NCBI GenBank assembly: GCA_013285995.1
Contig: JABDGN010000007.1
Location: 1-46,087, forward strand
DNA length: 46,087 nt
Origin: Gammaproteobacteria bacterium
GTDB taxonomy: Bacteria > Pseudomonadota > Gammaproteobacteria > JABDGN01
Direction of reading: 5' to 3'
Shown: positions 11,583 to 20,225 of the stretch, one piece after another
Layout: each line of letters opens with the position of its first letter
How positions within the stretch are numbered: the first letter of the stretch is position 1
Notes under the pieces: model-generated
Database searches by the model: none
What the model was told of the DNA's origin: nothing
The model's input: the letters and a program-made list of their open reading frames with translations, nothing else
Position numbers and translations under genes: made by a program

Positions 11583-12668
11583 TTACTCCAAATCAAACAA
11601 CATATCCTTCGACAAACCCTCATCTTCCATCAATTCGCGCATGCGTTTTAAACCTTCGACTTGAATTTGCCGCACCCGCTCACGAGTCAGGCCGACATCG
11701 ATACCGACTTCTTCCAGGGTCATGCGTTCAAAGCCTAATAAACCAAAGCGACGCGCGATAATATCGCGTTGTTTATCCTGCAATTGCGACAACCATTTTT
11801 CAATGTGTTGACTTAAATCTTCATCCTGTTGCTTTTGCAAGGGATCGACATTATTTTCATCAGCAATCGTTTCGAGTAAAGTGCGTTCTGAATCCGGACC
11901 ATACGTTGCATCCATCGAAGTGGTTTTTTCATTTAATTTCAGCAAGCGTTTTACATCTTCAACCGGCTTGTCAACATGTTCGGCAATTTGTTCCGCCGTC
12001 GGTTGTACGCCATGGCTTTTTTGCATCAGCTCACGCGCCGCACGCAAATACACATTTAATTCTTTAACAATATGGACGGGTAAACGCACGGCCCGCGATT
12101 GATTCATGATCGCGCGTTCAATGGTTTGACGGATCCACCAGGTGGCATAGGTTGAAAAACGAAAACCGCGTTCGGGATCAAATTTTTCTACCGCGCGAAT
12201 TAAACCTAAGTTACCCTCTTCGATTAAATCTAAGAACGCAATGCCGCGATTGATATAACGCCGTGATACCTTCACCACCAAACGCAAGTTACTCACAATC
12301 ATGCGTTCACGCGCAGCCGCATCGCCTTGCAAAGCTAAGCGACCATATTTAATTTCTTCTTCAGCAGTTAATAAGGGGGAAAAACCAATCTCATTGAGAT
12401 ACATCAAGGTTGGTTCGTAGGAACGATGGGTACCTGCGGTAAAAACGTGGCTGGGCGCTTCTGCTGTCGCAGCAACCTCGTTTAATTCTTCTAATTCGGT
12501 TTCGCCAGGTTCACTTTCTTCATTTGCTACATTGAGCTCAACAGATCCCAATAATCCTTCTGCTTCTGTTTCATCATTTTGTTGTTCAAAATCTAATTCA
12601 ACGTTTTGTTCGACTTCTATGTCTTCCTCTACACTAATGTCGTCGTGAGGCGCTGATTTTTTGCTCAT
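11583..12668 (-). CDS. rpoS: RNA polymerase sigma factor RpoS
   Basis: Stationary-phase/stress sigma factor of 361 aa. An unusually acidic N-terminal extension (~75 residues, rich in Glu/Asp) precedes region 1.2 ([20 protein letters not shown]). Region 2 has the core-binding and -10 recognition helices ([20 protein letters not shown], then [20 protein letters not shown]), and region 4 the -35 helix ([20 protein letters not shown]). It is downstream of nlpD in the order surE-nlpD-rpoS, as in other gammaproteobacteria. In intracellular relatives RpoS controls differentiation between growth phases. Confidence 0.95.
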   Translation of the reverse strand: MSKKSAPHDDISVEEDIEVEQNVELDFEQQNDETEAEGLLGSVELNVANEESEPGETELEELNEVAATAEAPSHVFTAGTHRSYEPTLMYLNEIGFSPLLTAEEEIKYGRLALQGDAAARERMIVSNLRLVVKVSRRYINRGIAFLDLIEEGNLGLIRAVEKFDPERGFRFSTYATWWIRQTIERAIMNQSRAVRLPVHIVKELNVYLRAARELMQKSHGVQPTAEQIAEHVDKPVEDVKRLLKLNEKTTSMDATYGPDSERTLLETIADENNVDPLQKQQDEDLSQHIEKWLSQLQDKQRDIIARRFGLLGFERMTLEEVGIDVGLTRERVRQIQVEGLKRMRELMEDEGLSKDMLFDLE

Positions 12669-12711
12669 AAGTAAAACCCGTCTTAAAGATTGGATGGCGC
12701 ATTATCCCCCA

Positions 12712-13371
12712 TTAAGACAAATATTTCAATGGATTAACTGCGTGGCCTCGTTTACGCAATTCAAAATGTAAGAAAACCTGATTAGCACCGGTGCTGCCAA
12801 CCGTGGCAATGATTTGCCCAGCATATACCTGAGCACCCTCTTGCACATACACATTATCGCTGTGCGCATAGGCTGTCATATATTCGGCGTTATGTTCAAT
12901 GATAATTAAATTGCCATAGCCACGAATGCCGTTGCCACTATAAACCACCTCACCCGCCGCCGCTGCGCGCACCGGTGTACCGCGCGGTGCAAGAATATCA
13001 ATACCGTTAGTGCTGGGCGAGAAATTATGCCAAAGCTTGCCATTGACGGGCCATTGCCAGGCTTTTACCACTTTGAAAGGAGGAATTTTTGCAGGCGGAA
13101 TTTTTTTGCCACTTAAGCGCAAACGCTCACCAACATATAAGTGATACGGTTTAGATAAATTATTGTAAGCCGCTAAATCGTGATAATCGAGATTCAAACG
13201 CCAGGCAATAAAATATAAAGTTTCACCGGGTTGCACCGTGTAATAGCCTTGCGCTTTAGCGTGTTCGGCTTTGACGTCGATGATCGGGACGTTGGTATCA
13301 CTGTTGTTGGTACAAGCGGTGAGGGAGAAAATTAAGATAAGAAAAATAAGACTAATGAGACGAACTGACAT
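12712..13371 (-). CDS. nlpD: NlpD-type LysM/degenerate M23 lipoprotein (amidase activator)
   Basis: Outer-membrane lipoprotein that activates the cell-wall amidase AmiC at division. From the ATG at 13371 it is 219 aa: a signal peptide with lipobox FSLTAC, a LysM domain (YYTVQPGETLYFIAWRLNLD), and a C-terminal LytM/M23 domain. The metal ligands are degenerate (NGIDI instead of HxGID, and LHFEL instead of HxH), as in E. coli NlpD, so no peptidase activity is expected. A longer frame to 13464 runs into a dispersed repeat and lacks a signal peptide at its start, so I reject that start. rpoS follows 43 nt downstream. Confidence 0.93.
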   Translation of the reverse strand: MSVRLISLIFLILIFSLTACTNNSDTNVPIIDVKAEHAKAQGYYTVQPGETLYFIAWRLNLDYHDLAAYNNLSKPYHLYVGERLRLSGKKIPPAKIPPFKVVKAWQWPVNGKLWHNFSPSTNGIDILAPRGTPVRAAAAGEVVYSGNGIRGYGNLIIIEHNAEYMTAYAHSDNVYVQEGAQVYAGQIIATVGSTGANQVFLHFELRKRGHAVNPLKYLS

Positions 13372-13379
13372 GCAATTTT

Positions 13380-13515
13380 TTTCCGATGTAGGACGGCTTC
13401 CCGAGCTTCGCATCAAGCGAAGGTAGGTCGGTTTACGAGAGCTTGGCGAAGGCCAAGTGAACAAGCCGACATAAGTCTAATGCGGGCGGGTCAAGCCCCG
13501 CCCCTACAAACCGAC
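13380..13515. repeat. Dispersed GC-rich repeat block between surE and nlpD
   Basis: It contains a GTCGGCTT/AAGCCGAC-type imperfect palindrome and a copy of GGGCGGGTCAAGCCCCGCCC (13484-13503), the same sequence as the right arm of the repeat at 15664-15721. It occupies the place where pcm lies in many gammaproteobacteria. Confidence 0.6.
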
Positions 13516-13544
13516 CAATACTACGCGGGGATGACAAGAAACTC

Positions 13545-14354
13545 TTAAATCTCCAACTCCTTAACCCACTTCGCTGCCCGCTCAAACGATTCGTAATTGG
13601 TTAAATCCGCGTGCAAAGGTGTAATCGAAACTTTGAGATTATTAATCGCATGAAAATCGGTGCCGGGCCCCGCATCATCCACTAAACCGGCCGGCCCGAC
13701 CCAATAAATTTTGGCGCCGCGCGGATCGGTATCCGGAATAATGGGTTCAGCGCAATGACGCGTGCCTAAGCGGGTAATTTCGTAGCCTTTGATTTCTTTA
13801 AAATGCACATCCGGCACATTGACATTTAAAATCGTCGCTGGTGGCAGCGGATCGACTTGTAAACGCTCAACAATATTACGTGCAATAATCGCCGCCGTTT
13901 TGTAATTTTTGCACTCTTCGCCATCTGCACTAACTAAAGAAATTGCAATCGCCGGAAAGCCTAAAAAGCGCCCTTCCATCGCGGCAGCGACCGTCCCTGA
14001 GTACAATACATCGTCGCCTAAGTTAGCACCATTATTCACGCCAGAAATGACGATATCGGGCAATTTTTCCATCATACCGGTGATCGCCAAATGCACACAA
14101 TCGGTCGGTGTGCCATCGACGCTCATAAAATCATTTTCGAGTGCTTGCACATGCAAAGGCCGATTCAAAGTTAAAGAGTGACTTGCGCCACTGCGATTAC
14201 GATCGGGTGCTACCACTTTAATATGCGCGATTTTTTCCATGGCTTTCGCTAAGGCAATAATACCAGGAGCGTAGACGCCATCGTCATTACTGATTAAAAC
14301 GGTTAATTTGCGACTATTCGATTTAGTTTTTTTTTCTTTTATTATTTGACTCAC
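13545..14354 (-). CDS. surE: 5'/3'-nucleotidase SurE
   Basis: Survival protein of 269 aa that dephosphorylates nucleoside monophosphates. Metal-site motif SNDDG near residues 22-26, then [10 protein letters not shown] and the highly conserved [19 protein letters not shown] block. The ~16-residue polar N-terminal tail before [11 protein letters not shown] is longer than usual, but the start overlaps the ispF stop by 4 nt, a strong sign of coupling. In many relatives pcm follows surE; here a repeat block and then nlpD follow. Confidence 0.95.
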   Translation of the reverse strand: MSQIIKEKKTKSNSRKLTVLISNDDGVYAPGIIALAKAMEKIAHIKVVAPDRNRSGASHSLTLNRPLHVQALENDFMSVDGTPTDCVHLAITGMMEKLPDIVISGVNNGANLGDDVLYSGTVAAAMEGRFLGFPAIAISLVSADGEECKNYKTAAIIARNIVERLQVDPLPPATILNVNVPDVHFKEIKGYEITRLGTRHCAEPIIPDTDPRGAKIYWVGPAGLVDDAGPGTDFHAINNLKVSITPLHADLTNYESFERAAKWVKELEI

Positions 14355-14839
14355 ACACTCTCTCCTCTCTTTTCCAATAAAACCACCGCCTCTGCAGCAA
14401 TGCCTTCTTCGCGCCCGGTAAACCCTAAACGCTCGGTGGTTTTCGCTTTGACACTGATGTTGTCAAGTATAGTTGATAAATCCGCACTTAAGTTTTGTCG
14501 CATCGCTAAAATATACGGCGCTAATTTAGGCGCTTGCGCAATGATAGTAATATCGAGGTTACCTAAACAATAAGCTTTTTCTGTGACTACTTTATACACC
14601 GCGCGTAACAAATGCCGGCTATCGGCGTTTTTATAGTGCGGATCGGTATCGGGAAAATGTTTGCCAATATCGCCTAAAGCTAATGCGCCTAACAATGCAT
14701 CGCAGACGGCATGCAAAACTACATCAGCATCGGAATGGCCGAGCAAACCTTTTTTATGGGGAATTTCAACACCGGCTAAAATTAATTTACGATCTTCTGC
14801 AAACGCATGTACATCAAAGCCTTGTCCGATACGGATCAT
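14351..14839 (-). CDS. ispF: 2-C-methyl-D-erythritol 2,4-cyclodiphosphate synthase IspF
   Basis: Non-mevalonate isoprenoid enzyme, 162 aa from the ATG at 14839. I chose that start because AGAGGAAA sits 6-7 nt upstream and the protein then begins [13 protein letters not shown] as in the family; a start at 14866 would add nine residues with no support. Zinc ligands are in GFDVHAF and [11 protein letters not shown], and the substrate loop is [13 protein letters not shown]. It lies between ispD and surE (4-nt overlap), the usual order. Confidence 0.96.
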   Translation of the reverse strand: MIRIGQGFDVHAFAEDRKLILAGVEIPHKKGLLGHSDADVVLHAVCDALLGALALGDIGKHFPDTDPHYKNADSRHLLRAVYKVVTEKAYCLGNLDITIIAQAPKLAPYILAMRQNLSADLSTILDNISVKAKTTERLGFTGREEGIAAEAVVLLEKRGESV

Positions 14840-14893
14840 TGTGTTTCCTCTACTTATTGCACTCACTTAATTTTGTCACATTCAGTTAAAAAC

Positions 14894-15619
14894 TCAGTCG
14901 TCATTCCCGCTTTCGCGGGGATGACGGGTGACAAAATTTAGGTAAAACTCAGCTAATTTTAAATCATCAGGATAAGTGAGTTTAATATTTTGCCGCGAAC
15001 AATTTATAATTTGGGGGCGATAACCTAATAATTCAATAGCTGAAGCGTTATCGGTGATAGGATCAGCCTGCCGTTTAGCTCGCGCTAAAGCGCGGAATAA
15101 TAAATCGTAACGAAACATTTGCGGCGTGGCGGCGTGCCACAAATTATTGCGATCGACAGTGCCAACTATCATCTGTTCATCGTCACCGCGTTTCAAAGTG
15201 TCTACCACCGGATAAGCTAAAATACCGCCAACAGCATTATCTTGCAAACTATCAAGCAATTGCTTTAAATCAGCTGCTTGCAAACACGGCCGCGCGGCAT
15301 CGTGATCTAAAATCCAATCATCACCGCGCGCGATACCTTGCAAGGCGCGCAAACCATTTAAGCAGGAATCAATGCGCTCTTCGCCTCCTTCTGCTACGAT
15401 AATTTTCGGATGCTGGGCAATTTCTAAACGCGGCCAATGCTCATCATCTTGCGCAGTTACCACCACAACATTGCTTATACACGGCTCAGCCAGCAAGGGT
15501 GCAATAGCGTGTTCTAGCAGGGTTTTGCCGCATAATTTTAAATATTGCTTTGGTATTTGCGCTTGCATGCGTTTACCATTGCCTGCAGCGACTAAAATTG
15601 CAAAGTAATTGCTAGCCAC
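14894..15619 (-). CDS. ispD: 2-C-methyl-D-erythritol 4-phosphate cytidylyltransferase IspD
   Basis: Activates MEP with CTP in the non-mevalonate isoprenoid pathway. At 241 aa it carries the nucleotide-binding AAGNGKRMQAQIPKQY motif with the conserved Arg and Lys, the DAARPC motif, and the TPQMFRYDLL and DNASAIE segments. The last residues, HPRESGNDD, are the translation of a REP-like palindrome (14899-14927), so the repeat has replaced or extended the native C-terminus. ftsB, which often precedes ispD, lies about 10 kb away. Confidence 0.96.
   Translation of the reverse strand: MASNYFAILVAAGNGKRMQAQIPKQYLKLCGKTLLEHAIAPLLAEPCISNVVVVTAQDDEHWPRLEIAQHPKIIVAEGGEERIDSCLNGLRALQGIARGDDWILDHDAARPCLQAADLKQLLDSLQDNAVGGILAYPVVDTLKRGDDEQMIVGTVDRNNLWHAATPQMFRYDLLFRALARAKRQADPITDNASAIELLGYRPQIINCSRQNIKLTYPDDLKLAEFYLNFVTRHPRESGNDD
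14899..14927. repeat. REP-like palindrome GTCATTCCCGC...GCGGGGATGAC
   Basis: A single palindromic unit of the family found at 4415-4442, 5841-5868, 17757-17783 and 31396-31422. It lies in frame at the 3' end of ispD. Confidence 0.8.
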
Positions 15620-15663
15620 AACCTACTCTCATTTGTTAAAATATATGAAGGACGCTCGGTAGA

Positions 15664-15721
15664 GGCGGGGCTTGACCCGCCCGACTCACCGCATTTAAAA
15701 ACGGGCGGGTCAAGCCCCGCC
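15664..15721. repeat. 19-bp perfect inverted repeat with 20-nt loop
   Basis: The arms GGCGGGGCTTGACCCGCCC and GGGCGGGTCAAGCCCCGCC are exact reverse complements. The element lies in the divergent ispD-nagK spacer. The right arm recurs at 13484-13503. Confidence 0.85.
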
Positions 15722-15758
15722 CCTACAAATTTACACTATATCAGGAAAATAAAAATCT

Positions 15759-16685
15759 ATGGCAACTAAATTATTTATCGGCGTCGACGGCGGTGGCACT
15801 AAATCCCGGTTACAAATTCAAACTGAAGACGGCGAATTACTCGGCAAAGCGGTGAGCGGCATGGCCAGCATTCGAATTTCTGTCAACCACTCGTGGGAAT
15901 CGATTAACAACGCCTTAAAAGAAGCCGCCCGGCAAGCGCAAATTGATTTAAAAAGTGATCGCTACGCACTCTATGCCGGCATGGGACTTGCCGGTTGCGA
16001 AATTAAAACCAAAGTACAAGATTTTTTACGTCGTCCACACCCGTTTAAAAAATTAGTTCTCAATTCAGATGGCTATTGCGCATGCTTAGGTGCCCACAAT
16101 TGCAAAGATGGTGGCATTATCATCATCGGTACCGGCATTGTGGGTTTTGAATTGATTGGTCATGATGTGATGCAATGCAGTGGTTGGGGCTTTCCGCAAG
16201 GCGATGAAGGCGCAGGCGCGTGGTTAGGTTTAGAAGCAGCACGTTATACCGCTCAATGGCTGGATGGTCGCGAAGAAAAATCGCCTTTGCTGGAAGCAAT
16301 TTACGCGCATTTTAATAATGATTGGGATTATTTTGCTGAATGGACCGATGCTGCCGGCGCGACAGAATTCGCAACTCTCGTACCGCTAGTGGTGAAACAC
16401 GTCGACGAAAAAGATCCTCATGCCATCACACTCATTAAGCGATCGGCTGCTGAAGTTGATCGCATTTTCCATGCCTTGCGTAAAAAAGCCGGCGATCACC
16501 ACGAGCGCATTCACTATGCTTTGTTTGGTGGCGTCACCACCTTTGTGCAACCCTGGCTGTGCGATGAACTAAAAGCTTTGTTGGTACCACGTCAATATAA
16601 CGCCACCCAAGGCGCTTTGTTTATGATTCAACGCGCGGTATTAGGCCGTCACGTTGAACCGAAAACGGTAATTGATCATGACTAA
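15759..16685 (+). CDS. nagK: BadF/BadG-type N-acetylglucosamine (or glucosamine) kinase
   Basis: ASKHA-fold sugar kinase of 308 aa. The phosphate-1 motif GVDGGGTKSRL is at residues 7-17; the central part carries AGMGLAG and NSDGYCACLG, and the adenosine-side motif IIIGTGIVG and GWGFPQGDEGAGAWLG. The family phosphorylates GlcNAc or glucosamine at O6. The 8-nt overlap with the SIS deaminase gene and the nearby nagA make GlcNAc the best guess. It is the first gene of the operon and is divergent from ispD. Confidence 0.87.
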   Translation: MATKLFIGVDGGGTKSRLQIQTEDGELLGKAVSGMASIRISVNHSWESINNALKEAARQAQIDLKSDRYALYAGMGLAGCEIKTKVQDFLRRPHPFKKLVLNSDGYCACLGAHNCKDGGIIIIGTGIVGFELIGHDVMQCSGWGFPQGDEGAGAWLGLEAARYTAQWLDGREEKSPLLEAIYAHFNNDWDYFAEWTDAAGATEFATLVPLVVKHVDEKDPHAITLIKRSAAEVDRIFHALRKKAGDHHERIHYALFGGVTTFVQPWLCDELKALLVPRQYNATQGALFMIQRAVLGRHVEPKTVIDHD

Positions 16686-17712
16686 AATGGAAATGGAGGC
16701 TCGCAGTACGCCGCAGTTAATTGCTGAGCAATTGCAAGATAACGTTGCTCCGATTGCCGCGCTGGTGAAACGCCTACGAACGAATAAGCCAGCTTTTGTG
16801 ATGACCATTGCACGCGGCAGTTCCGATCACGCCGCCACTTTCGCCAAATATTTATTTGAAACGCAACTCGGCTTAGTCACTGCGTCAGCCGCTCCATCCG
16901 TTGCAAGTTTATACAATAGCTATTTGCAATTGCAAAATGCGTTAGTGATTGGCATTTCGCAATCCGGGCGCAGTGAAGATATTTGCGACATGATGCGTTT
17001 AAGTCGCAAAGCGGGCGCCATTACCGTGGCACTGGTTAATCATACTGATTCACCGCTGGCACACAGCGCCGAATATGTGTTGCCACTGCATGCCGGCACG
17101 GAACAAGCCGTTGCCGCAACTAAAAGTTATTTAACCAGCTTAAGCGCGCTGATTCAATTGGTGGCGCATTACGCCGAAAATAAAGCGCTGCTCACCGCGC
17201 TCGAAAAATTGCCCGCCGCTATGACAGAAAGTTTGGACAGTGATTGGTCGGCATTTTTTGCACACTATCAAAATGCTATCAATACCTTGGTCATCGGCCG
17301 CGGTTATAGTTTTCCGATCGCCCAAGAGTCTGCACTTAAATTTAAAGAAACCTGTGGTTTGCAGGCCGAAGCGTTCAGCAGCGCCGAAGTGCTGCATGGT
17401 CCGTTTGCGTTAATTAAAGAGTCGTATCCAGTTTTATTGTATGGGCAAAACGATAATTCGTTTACCGGTTTATTGGAAGTCGCCGATCGCATGCAACAAT
17501 TAAATGCCAAAATTTTATTGGCTGCACCGCGGGATTTAATTCCGCAAAAGTATCAAGCTGCGCAGTTAGATTTGCCAGCCAGTTTGCATCCGATTTGCGA
17601 TCCTTTAGTCGCGATTCAAGCATTTTATGTGCACGTTGCACAATTAGCTAAACAACGCGGTTATAACCCTGATCAACCGCAAAACTTGCAGAAAGTGACG
17701 GTGACGAAGTGA
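16678..17712 (+). CDS. SIS-domain glucosamine-6-phosphate deaminase, NagB-II type
   Basis: Converts glucosamine-6-phosphate to fructose-6-phosphate plus ammonia. The protein has two SIS domains resembling the isomerase half of GlmS but no glutaminase domain. The first has IARGSSDHAATFAKY and VIGISQSGRSEDI; the second IGRGYSFPIAQESALKFKET and AEAFSSAEVLHGP. The ATG at 16678 overlaps the kinase gene by 8 nt; a TTG two codons earlier and an ATG three codons later are alternatives. NagB-II replaces classical NagB in many proteobacteria. Confidence 0.87.
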   Translation: MTKMEMEARSTPQLIAEQLQDNVAPIAALVKRLRTNKPAFVMTIARGSSDHAATFAKYLFETQLGLVTASAAPSVASLYNSYLQLQNALVIGISQSGRSEDICDMMRLSRKAGAITVALVNHTDSPLAHSAEYVLPLHAGTEQAVAATKSYLTSLSALIQLVAHYAENKALLTALEKLPAAMTESLDSDWSAFFAHYQNAINTLVIGRGYSFPIAQESALKFKETCGLQAEAFSSAEVLHGPFALIKESYPVLLYGQNDNSFTGLLEVADRMQQLNAKILLAAPRDLIPQKYQAAQLDLPASLHPICDPLVAIQAFYVHVAQLAKQRGYNPDQPQNLQKVTVTK

Positions 17713-17783
17713 GGGGTGAGGATTGAGGATTGAAAGTTTGTAATGAGCAGTTAACCGTCATTCCCGCGCAGGCGGGAATCCAG
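17712..17783. repeat. Heptanucleotide GAGGATT units followed by a REP-like palindrome
   Basis: Directly after the nagB-II stop there are two GAGGATT units (about 17719-17733), then at 17757-17783 a GTCATTCCCGCGC...GCGGGAATCCAG palindrome. Together they repeat the combination seen downstream of eno and kdsA. Confidence 0.7.
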
Positions 17784-17848
17784 TTTTAAAAACTGGCTTA
17801 CTTTTCCCGTAAAGCCAATAAAAATTACCCATACGGAGTACATTAAAA

Positions 17849-18058
17849 ATGGTTGCTAAAAAAAAGCTGCTTGACGAAGCGCAAATTGAACACGAAGTAT
17901 TAATTGCCTTTGAAAAAGGAGAATTAAAAAGCATTCCCAAAGTCAAAGCTGAAATTGCCAGAACGGTGAAAATTTTTAAAGCCAGCGGCAAAAAAATTAA
18001 GCGCGTCAATATTCGCTTGACAGAAACTGATTTCGAACAGACGAAAGAAGCTTTTTAA
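17849..18058 (+). CDS. Short BrnA/CopG-like antitoxin homologue, C-terminally truncated
   Basis: A 69-aa basic protein. The pattern ...LIAFEKGELKSIPKVKAE... followed by RVNIRLTETDFEQ resembles the N-terminal two thirds of BrnA/CopG-type antitoxins. In that family a ~25-residue helix segment (the EGIPYQTLI region) normally follows; here translation stops at KEAF. No BrnT-type toxin gene adjoins it. It may be a remnant, a solitary regulator or a family member with a different end. There is no strong Shine-Dalgarno. Confidence 0.5.
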   Translation: MVAKKKLLDEAQIEHEVLIAFEKGELKSIPKVKAEIARTVKIFKASGKKIKRVNIRLTETDFEQTKEAF

Positions 18059-18077
18059 CTAATGCTATGCGCTAAAA

Positions 18078-19547
18078 CTAACCATCATTCATCTCAGCCT
18101 CCAGCCACAAATAAGCCCGCGCACCCTGATAGCAGCCCCTCGCTAAACTGACCGAGCCACGCAATAATCGCCCTACCCCGCGTGCAATATGTGAAACAAG
18201 CGGCGAAACAATGGATACACTTTTTGTTAAGCGGTACTCTATATTGGTGATCATTCTCGATTCATAATATTCAGCATTATTGCGCCCCGCTTCCGTACCA
18301 ATAATAAGCCCAGCTAGACCAGCGCTGCGACTACTGACATCAAATACAGTTAATATCGCTTGCCCCGACAGCAGTGCCAAAGCCACACTGTTAGCGGTGT
18401 TTAAGCATAAACTTAACCACTGCGCTATTTGTGGGATCAGATATTGAGATTCAAGCGCTTGATCCGCATTGCCTGGCAATAAACGCTGTGTTCTCAGTGC
18501 TAATTGAGTAAGTTCTGTCTGAATACTGGTGTGATAGGAATAGGCAAAAGTAAGCAGCCCAATCACGATGCTACCGCTGATGCCAGCGTAAAGCATCAAT
18601 TCATTTCCAGCGCTGAGATCTAAAACGACACTGCTGAAAAAACTACTCACGGTAATACTGCGCAATAAAGCTGCTGGAATCGCTCGGATCCAAATATTTA
18701 ATTTTTGTTTATGCGACACACTCTGCCATAATCTATTGCGATCATTTTGTTCTACGGCATTAAGCAACGCTAGATTATGAAAAGCAGGTCCTAAACGCGT
18801 CCCGATTGAAACCACAATCGATGACAAAGCTGCAATAACTTGCAAAGTAATGTTGCCAGTTTGGCCCACCCCCACAACATCACTCGCCTGAGTCACTAAA
18901 AATGCCGATGCATTGGCGCGATAAGTCATGGAAATAGCAAATTTCAAAGTAGGACCCAAGGTCGATGGCGAACCAATATTAAAGGCTATTTTATTTTTAC
19001 CTTGTGCAAATTCAGCAAAGGCTTGGAGTACATCGCGCGCTGAAAGTAAAATATAAAAACCAAAACTGCAAATAGTGAAAGCCGCGCCCACATAAATATA
19101 AGCGCTATCACCGGTTTCGTTTGCCTGGTCTTGTCCGGCTATTAAGCCCGGTAATGAGTTAGCTAAAAAATTAACCGTCATCAATACACCGGGTAAAGCT
19201 TGAGAAAAACTAAAGCGCAAACTTTTACCGAAGCAAGTGCTTAAATTAAATTGCGCCTCTTTTACTGATGCAGGCAGCGCTTGAATCATCGCTGTGTTGC
19301 CGCCTACTAATTTTTGCGCATCGTCACGTGGCGCAAGTAAAACTAAATTACGGCCCGTGTTAACAACAGCAATCGATACGGCAATAGGATAAGTGATGTT
19401 TGTGAGAGTAGCCGGAACAATCGAGCTAAGGTAGTCATTTGTTGTATCGATGACATATTTCGTAAAAGCGATTTCGGATAGCAGGCTGCAATAGCCTACA
19501 CCTTCCAGTAGGTAAGAAATTTTCTTACGCGTTGGTTGCGTTTGCAT
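18078..19547 (-). CDS. TPP-riboswitch-controlled multi-pass membrane protein (MATE-like?), candidate thiamine or precursor transporter
   Basis: A 489-aa integral membrane protein with roughly ten or more hydrophobic segments. Its two-fold organisation and a stretch around residues 225-275 (SDVVGVGQTGNITLQVI, then IVVSIGTRLGPAFHN) resemble the MATE/MOP flippase superfamily, but I cannot place it in a known thiamine transporter family such as PnuT, ThiT, CytX or ThiBPQ. The ATG at 19547 has GAGG 4 nt upstream, at the 3' edge of a TPP riboswitch (19553-19642), so expression should fall when TPP is abundant. That control is the main evidence for thiamine, HMP or thiazole uptake. No thiamine biosynthesis genes are in the window. 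Confidence 0.75.
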   Translation of the reverse strand: MQTQPTRKKISYLLEGVGYCSLLSEIAFTKYVIDTTNDYLSSIVPATLTNITYPIAVSIAVVNTGRNLVLLAPRDDAQKLVGGNTAMIQALPASVKEAQFNLSTCFGKSLRFSFSQALPGVLMTVNFLANSLPGLIAGQDQANETGDSAYIYVGAAFTICSFGFYILLSARDVLQAFAEFAQGKNKIAFNIGSPSTLGPTLKFAISMTYRANASAFLVTQASDVVGVGQTGNITLQVIAALSSIVVSIGTRLGPAFHNLALLNAVEQNDRNRLWQSVSHKQKLNIWIRAIPAALLRSITVSSFFSSVVLDLSAGNELMLYAGISGSIVIGLLTFAYSYHTSIQTELTQLALRTQRLLPGNADQALESQYLIPQIAQWLSLCLNTANSVALALLSGQAILTVFDVSSRSAGLAGLIIGTEAGRNNAEYYESRMITNIEYRLTKSVSIVSPLVSHIARGVGRLLRGSVSLARGCYQGARAYLWLEAEMNDG

Positions 19548-19552
19548 GTTGC

Positions 19553-19642
19553 CTCACATTCCCTACGCAAGTATTAACTTGTTCAGGTTCTAAGAGTTAA
19601 GCTTGCGCCTTCTCAGCCGTATTACGGCACCTCTAGTGATTG
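19553..19642 (-). promoter_or_regulatory. TPP (THI-box) riboswitch
   Basis: On the minus strand the conserved TPP aptamer elements appear in order: GAGGTGCC (near 19630), the pyrimidine-sensing CTGAGA (19616-19611), AACCTGA (19589-19583), TTAATACTTGCG and GCGTAGGGA (19568-19560). P1 can form between TCAC at the 5' edge and GTGA at the 3' edge; GTGA overlaps the GAGG Shine-Dalgarno of the downstream gene. This suggests translational control as in E. coli thiM. TATACT at 19659-19654 could be a -10 box. Confidence 0.9.
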
Positions 19643-20044
19643 ATAGTCAGAAAAGTATAGGCGATATTTTGCAAAGGGGATTACGATGGCGGTGTAACTC
19701 TTATTTTTACCAAGCGATTGCAAAAACTTCCTTTTGCTAACTAAAATTAATTTTGAAAAATTCTTGCAATTCAAAATTTTCCATGATAGATTCAAACCAT
19801 TCTCAAAAAGAATAGTGAAACTAATGTATAACCTCAAGCACCCAACACATCCCTCCGTGTTTACCAACAGCAACAACGCTGTTGTATGTGTTATCTCTTC
19901 TGTCACTGTCGTCGTCAGCGTGATCCGCCTAGTTTAGCGGCCATTCCTGTTTTGTAACGCTAAGCTAGGACCCTCGTAACAAATTCTACAAAACCAATTA
20001 ACACGTATTGTCGGCTTCTATTACACTTAAATTGGAGAACCAAA

Positions 20045-20179
20045 ATGAAAATCGAAATGACTTTAGATCAAACTTTAACAGCGATTGCAGGCGATATCGA
20101 AATGCCGATTGAAGCAACAGGAGCTTTCCCTCCTCCTACAGCTGCTGGTTTGCACTGCACTTCGCACGGTTGTTTTTAA
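20045..20179 (+). CDS. Short leader/core peptide 1 (RiPP-precursor-like)
   Basis: A 44-aa peptide with GGAG 7 nt before its ATG. The N-terminal 21 residues (MKIEMTLDQTLTAIAGDIEM, then P) share 14 identical positions with peptide 2 at 20405. The C-terminal half differs, is proline-rich (three consecutive Pro) and ends GLHCTSHGCF with two Cys plus Ser and Thr. A conserved acidic leader and a variable Cys/Ser/Thr tail are the organisation of ribosomally made, modified peptides. No modification enzyme, protease or exporter for such a peptide is recognised nearby, except possibly the membrane protein at 18078-19547. A signalling peptide or toxin is also possible. Confidence 0.6.
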   Translation: MKIEMTLDQTLTAIAGDIEMPIEATGAFPPPTAAGLHCTSHGCF

Positions 20180-20188
20180 TGGGATGAC

Positions 20189-20225
20189 AACCTAGAAAAC
20201 GCGATGCAACTGCGTTTTCTAGGTT
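20189..20225. terminator. 14-bp perfect hairpin after peptide 1
   Basis: The arms AACCTAGAAAACGC and GCGTTTTCTAGGTT are exact reverse complements with a 9-nt loop, starting 9 nt after the peptide stop. No U-tract follows, so it may be a 3'-stabilising hairpin or a non-canonical terminator. Confidence 0.55.

Noticed and set aside
13372..13464. Longer start for NlpD giving 250 aa
   Set aside because: The added residues come from a dispersed repeat, and a lipoprotein signal begins properly at the ATG at 13371.
20004..20034. Promoter TTAACA-N18-TACACT for peptide 1
   Set aside because: The start site would fall at the Shine-Dalgarno itself, leaving no ribosome-binding leader, so the boxes are probably fortuitous.
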